Shown here piece after piece: positions 6,456 through 7,912 of a stretch of 7,912 nucleotides of DNA. Position 1 is the first letter of the stretch. Each line of letters opens with the position of its first letter. Origin of the DNA: Gammaproteobacteria bacterium (GTDB lineage: Bacteria > Gemmatimonadota > Gemmatimonadetes > Longimicrobiales > Gaopeijiaceae); assembly GCA_024638345.1 (NCBI GenBank), contig JAHEKL010000116.1:1-7912 (forward strand). The letters run 5' to 3'. The notes beneath the pieces are model-generated. The model saw only the letters and a program-made list of their open reading frames with translations, made no database searches and had not been told where the DNA came from. The position numbers and the translations under genes were made by a program.

Positions 6456-7325
6456 CTACATCCCGCTCATTTCCTCATAGACCGCGGTGAGAAAGCGCTC
6501 GGGGTCTCCCCACTTCGCGTTGAACTCTCGTGTCGGGTCTGCCGACATCACCTCGTCGAAGCTGGCCCCACCCTCCACGAGCTCGGCCACGCGGTCGCGA
6601 ACGGTCATGACCATGTCTCGGAACTCGACGATGTCCTCGCGACTGGAGACAACACCGTGACCCGGCACGAACTGCGTATTGGGCCCGCCGAGCCCCGCGA
6701 GGATGCCGAGCGCCCGGATCGTACCCTCAGTGGTCCCCCCGTTGCCGAGGTCGATTACGGGGAACGCAACCGTGCGGAACACGTCGCCTACCGCGATCAC
6801 GTCGTCGTCCCGAAAGTGGATGTAGGAGTCTCCGTCCGTGTGTCCCGGGGGGAGGGGTGCCGCGTACAGCTCACCACCGTTCAGATGGATCGTGATCGCA
6901 TCGCTGTAGGTGAGAACCGGGAGAGCGTCCTCGGGTGACTGTGCCGCGAGCCGGACGCGCACTTCGTCGCGTGCCAGGATGAGAATCCCCATTCGGCCCA
7001 GATTCTCGTTCCCCCCGGTGTGGTCGCCATGTACGTGCGTGTTGATCACGAAGCGGATTTCCTCGTCCGAGATCTGCCGGATGGCGGCCAGAATCCTATC
7101 GGTGAGTGGCGCGAACTGGTCGTCCACCATGACCACCCCGTCCTCTCCGACGGTCACTACGATGTTCCCTCCGCGTCCCTCGAGGTAGTAGACGCTCCCG
7201 GCCACGTGGTGAGCAGTGATCTGCACGTCGTCGAAGTTCTGCTGTGCTGCGGCCTGCGGGGGAGCCAGCGTTGCCGCCAGCACGAGACCGAGGCCGAAAC
7301 ATCCGAGTCGAGACAGGGCATCCAT
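6456..7325 (-). CDS. Secreted metallo-beta-lactamase-fold hydrolase
   Basis: A 289-aa zinc-dependent hydrolase of the MBL superfamily, probably periplasmic. Residues 1-28 form a signal peptide (hydrophobic core about 9-20, cleavage near QAAAQQ). Metal-binding motifs are complete: NTHVHGDHTGGN (95-106: H97, H99, D101, H102), PPGHTDGD (159-166: H162), AVGDVF (178-183: D181) and VPGHGVVSS (220-228: H223). GGNIVVTVGEDGVVMVDDQF (52-71) is the usual first beta-hairpin. The layout is like the secreted MBL proteins near B3/SoxH-type enzymes; whether it hydrolyses lactams, other esters or thioesters cannot be told. The ATG start has a strong Shine-Dalgarno (AGGAGAGG, 7330-7337). It is the first intact gene of the minus-strand operon. 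Confidence 0.93.
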   Translation of the reverse strand: MDALSRLGCFGLGLVLAATLAPPQAAAQQNFDDVQITAHHVAGSVYYLEGRGGNIVVTVGEDGVVMVDDQFAPLTDRILAAIRQISDEEIRFVINTHVHGDHTGGNENLGRMGILILARDEVRVRLAAQSPEDALPVLTYSDAITIHLNGGELYAAPLPPGHTDGDSYIHFRDDDVIAVGDVFRTVAFPVIDLGNGGTTEGTIRALGILAGLGGPNTQFVPGHGVVSSREDIVEFRDMVMTVRDRVAELVEGGASFDEVMSADPTREFNAKWGDPERFLTAVYEEMSGM

Positions 7326-7480
7326 GGGTCCTCTCCTACTTCAGTGATATCGGGCCGGGTAGGTGTTCCTCTCGCCTCGCTCTCGCAGGACTCGCCCCCC
7401 CAAAAACGGGCGAGCGCCGAGTCGAGCGTTGGTCAAGATACGCTCGCCCCGGGTGTCCGTCACGACGCCGGTGGCTTGAA
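7326..7480. other. 155-bp gap before the metallo-hydrolase gene, possible gene remnant and hairpin
   Basis: The gap between the YcnI-like stop and the hydrolase start is ambiguous. On the minus strand one frame is open from about 7480 to TGA 7341-7343 (46 codons, protein-like, ending NTYPARYH) and stops 15 bp before the hydrolase ATG, which is operon-like spacing. It has no own start and I recognise no family. The same stretch holds an inverted repeat CTCGCCC/GGGCGAG (7391-7397 with 7408-7414, 10-nt loop) without a U-tract. TTGACC on the minus strand resembles a -35 box but has no -10 partner. Confidence 0.3.
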
Positions 7481-7783
7481 TCAGGCTCGGGCCGGGCTGG
7501 AGGGGCGCAGCGTCAGACCGAGGCTGACCAACGCGATCAGCAGGGCAGCTCCGCCGAGTAGGGTCCCGCTCCCGCCCGATGTGGGCCCCGCGTCCTCGAC
7601 GCCCACGCTGGTCAGCGAGGCCGGGGTCGAGGAATCGACCGGGCCCGTCCATTCGACCACCAAGCCGTCCGCGTAGGTTTGCACCACATCCCATTTGAGC
7701 ACGGTGGGCTCGAGCGGATTCACCCCGATGAATCCGAGCTCGACGAAGCGCCCTACCCCGATCGTTCCCGTCCAGGTTGCGGC
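7481..7783 (-). pseudogene. YcnI/DUF1775-like membrane protein, 5'-truncated
   Basis: About 100 residues of a C-terminal part. AATWTGTIGVGRFVELGFIGVNP and then LKWDVVQTYADGLVVEWTGP resemble the second half of the DUF1775 domain of YcnI-type exported copper-binding proteins. A linker rich in Gly/Ser and a membrane segment (about residues 75-92, LLGGAALLIALVSLGLTL) with a short basic tail follow, as in that family. The N-terminal half, with the signal peptide and the N-terminal His expected to bind copper, is absent. Upstream sequence belongs to a sulfatase in another frame. A short product could start at GTG 7723, but it would lack the fold's first half. Family call is moderate; truncation is evident. 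Confidence 0.65.
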
Positions 7784-7912
7784 AGAGAAGGGAGAGTCAG
7801 GGTGTTGTGGGCATGTGCTCTCTCGAACACCAGCCCCTCCGAGGCGAGACGGTCGAGCCTCGGCGTGTCGGCTCCCTCCTTGCCCATGAAGCCGAGAGCA
7901 TCGGCCCGCAGG
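7753..7912 (-). pseudogene. Sulfatase-family N-terminal fragment, frame lost at about 7785
   Basis: Reading left from the right edge, one frame gives LRADALGFMGKEGADTPRLD, RLASEGLVFERAHAHNTLTL and PS, the segment that follows the N-terminal metal-binding Asp pair in alkaline-phosphatase-superfamily sulfatases and leads into the active-site motif (usually '..TLPSH' or 'CxPSR'). Right after PS (7786-7788) similarity stops and the frame ends at TAG 7753-7755. From 7783 on, another frame encodes the YcnI-like fragment. The start and metal-binding Asp residues lie outside the window. The rest of the sulfatase, several hundred residues, is missing here, so the gene is broken at this point in the sequence given. 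Confidence 0.75.

Noticed and set aside
7391..7414. Intrinsic terminator upstream of the metallo-hydrolase
   Set aside because: The inverted repeat is real, but no U-tract follows it on either strand.
1..7912. Mobile element, CRISPR array, tRNA or rRNA
   Set aside because: No transposase or integrase motif, regularly spaced repeats, or tRNA/rRNA-like sequence was found on either strand.

Overview
The window is GC-rich, with many GTG starts and GC-rich third codon positions. The organism is probably a Gemmatimonadota-like bacterium. That is an inference from the style of the secreted M28 peptidase, the 'RRIGYETRTV' carboxypeptidase-regulatory-like segment and the codon use; no rRNA or taxonomic marker is present. 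No tRNA, rRNA, CRISPR array, transposase or phage gene was seen.

Layout. (1) 1-1707, minus: the large catalytic subunit of acetolactate synthase (ilvB), cut by the left edge of the window. (2) 1849-2340, plus: the regulatory small subunit (ilvN/ilvH), divergent from ilvB across 141 bp. These two supply the first common step of valine/leucine/isoleucine synthesis. (3) 2349-3803, minus: an exported M28 zinc peptidase with a C-terminal fibronectin-III-like domain, convergent with ilvN across only 8 bp. (4) 3911-4309, plus: a small single-domain cupin, divergent from the peptidase. (5) 4342-7325, minus: a tight run, in transcription order, of a secreted metallo-beta-lactamase-fold hydrolase, a frameshifted carboxypeptidase-regulatory-like gene, an 89-aa unknown protein, a DUF1835-type protein and a nitroreductase. 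Gaps are 24 bp, a 3-nt overlap, 9 bp and a ~20-nt overlap, so this is very likely one operon. (6) 7341-7912, minus: a damaged zone where the N-terminal part of a sulfatase runs, out of frame, into the C-terminal part of a YcnI/DUF1775-type membrane protein.

The window holds ordinary metabolism plus a degraded right-hand third. I found no convincing new multi-gene system. The points most worth checking are the two coding disruptions (near 6290 and near 7785), an Asp in place of the usual first zinc-binding His of the M28 peptidase, the split divergent ilvB/ilvN arrangement, and a hairpin that covers the ribosome-binding site after the metallo-hydrolase gene. All functions are assigned from motifs read by eye; no database search was possible.
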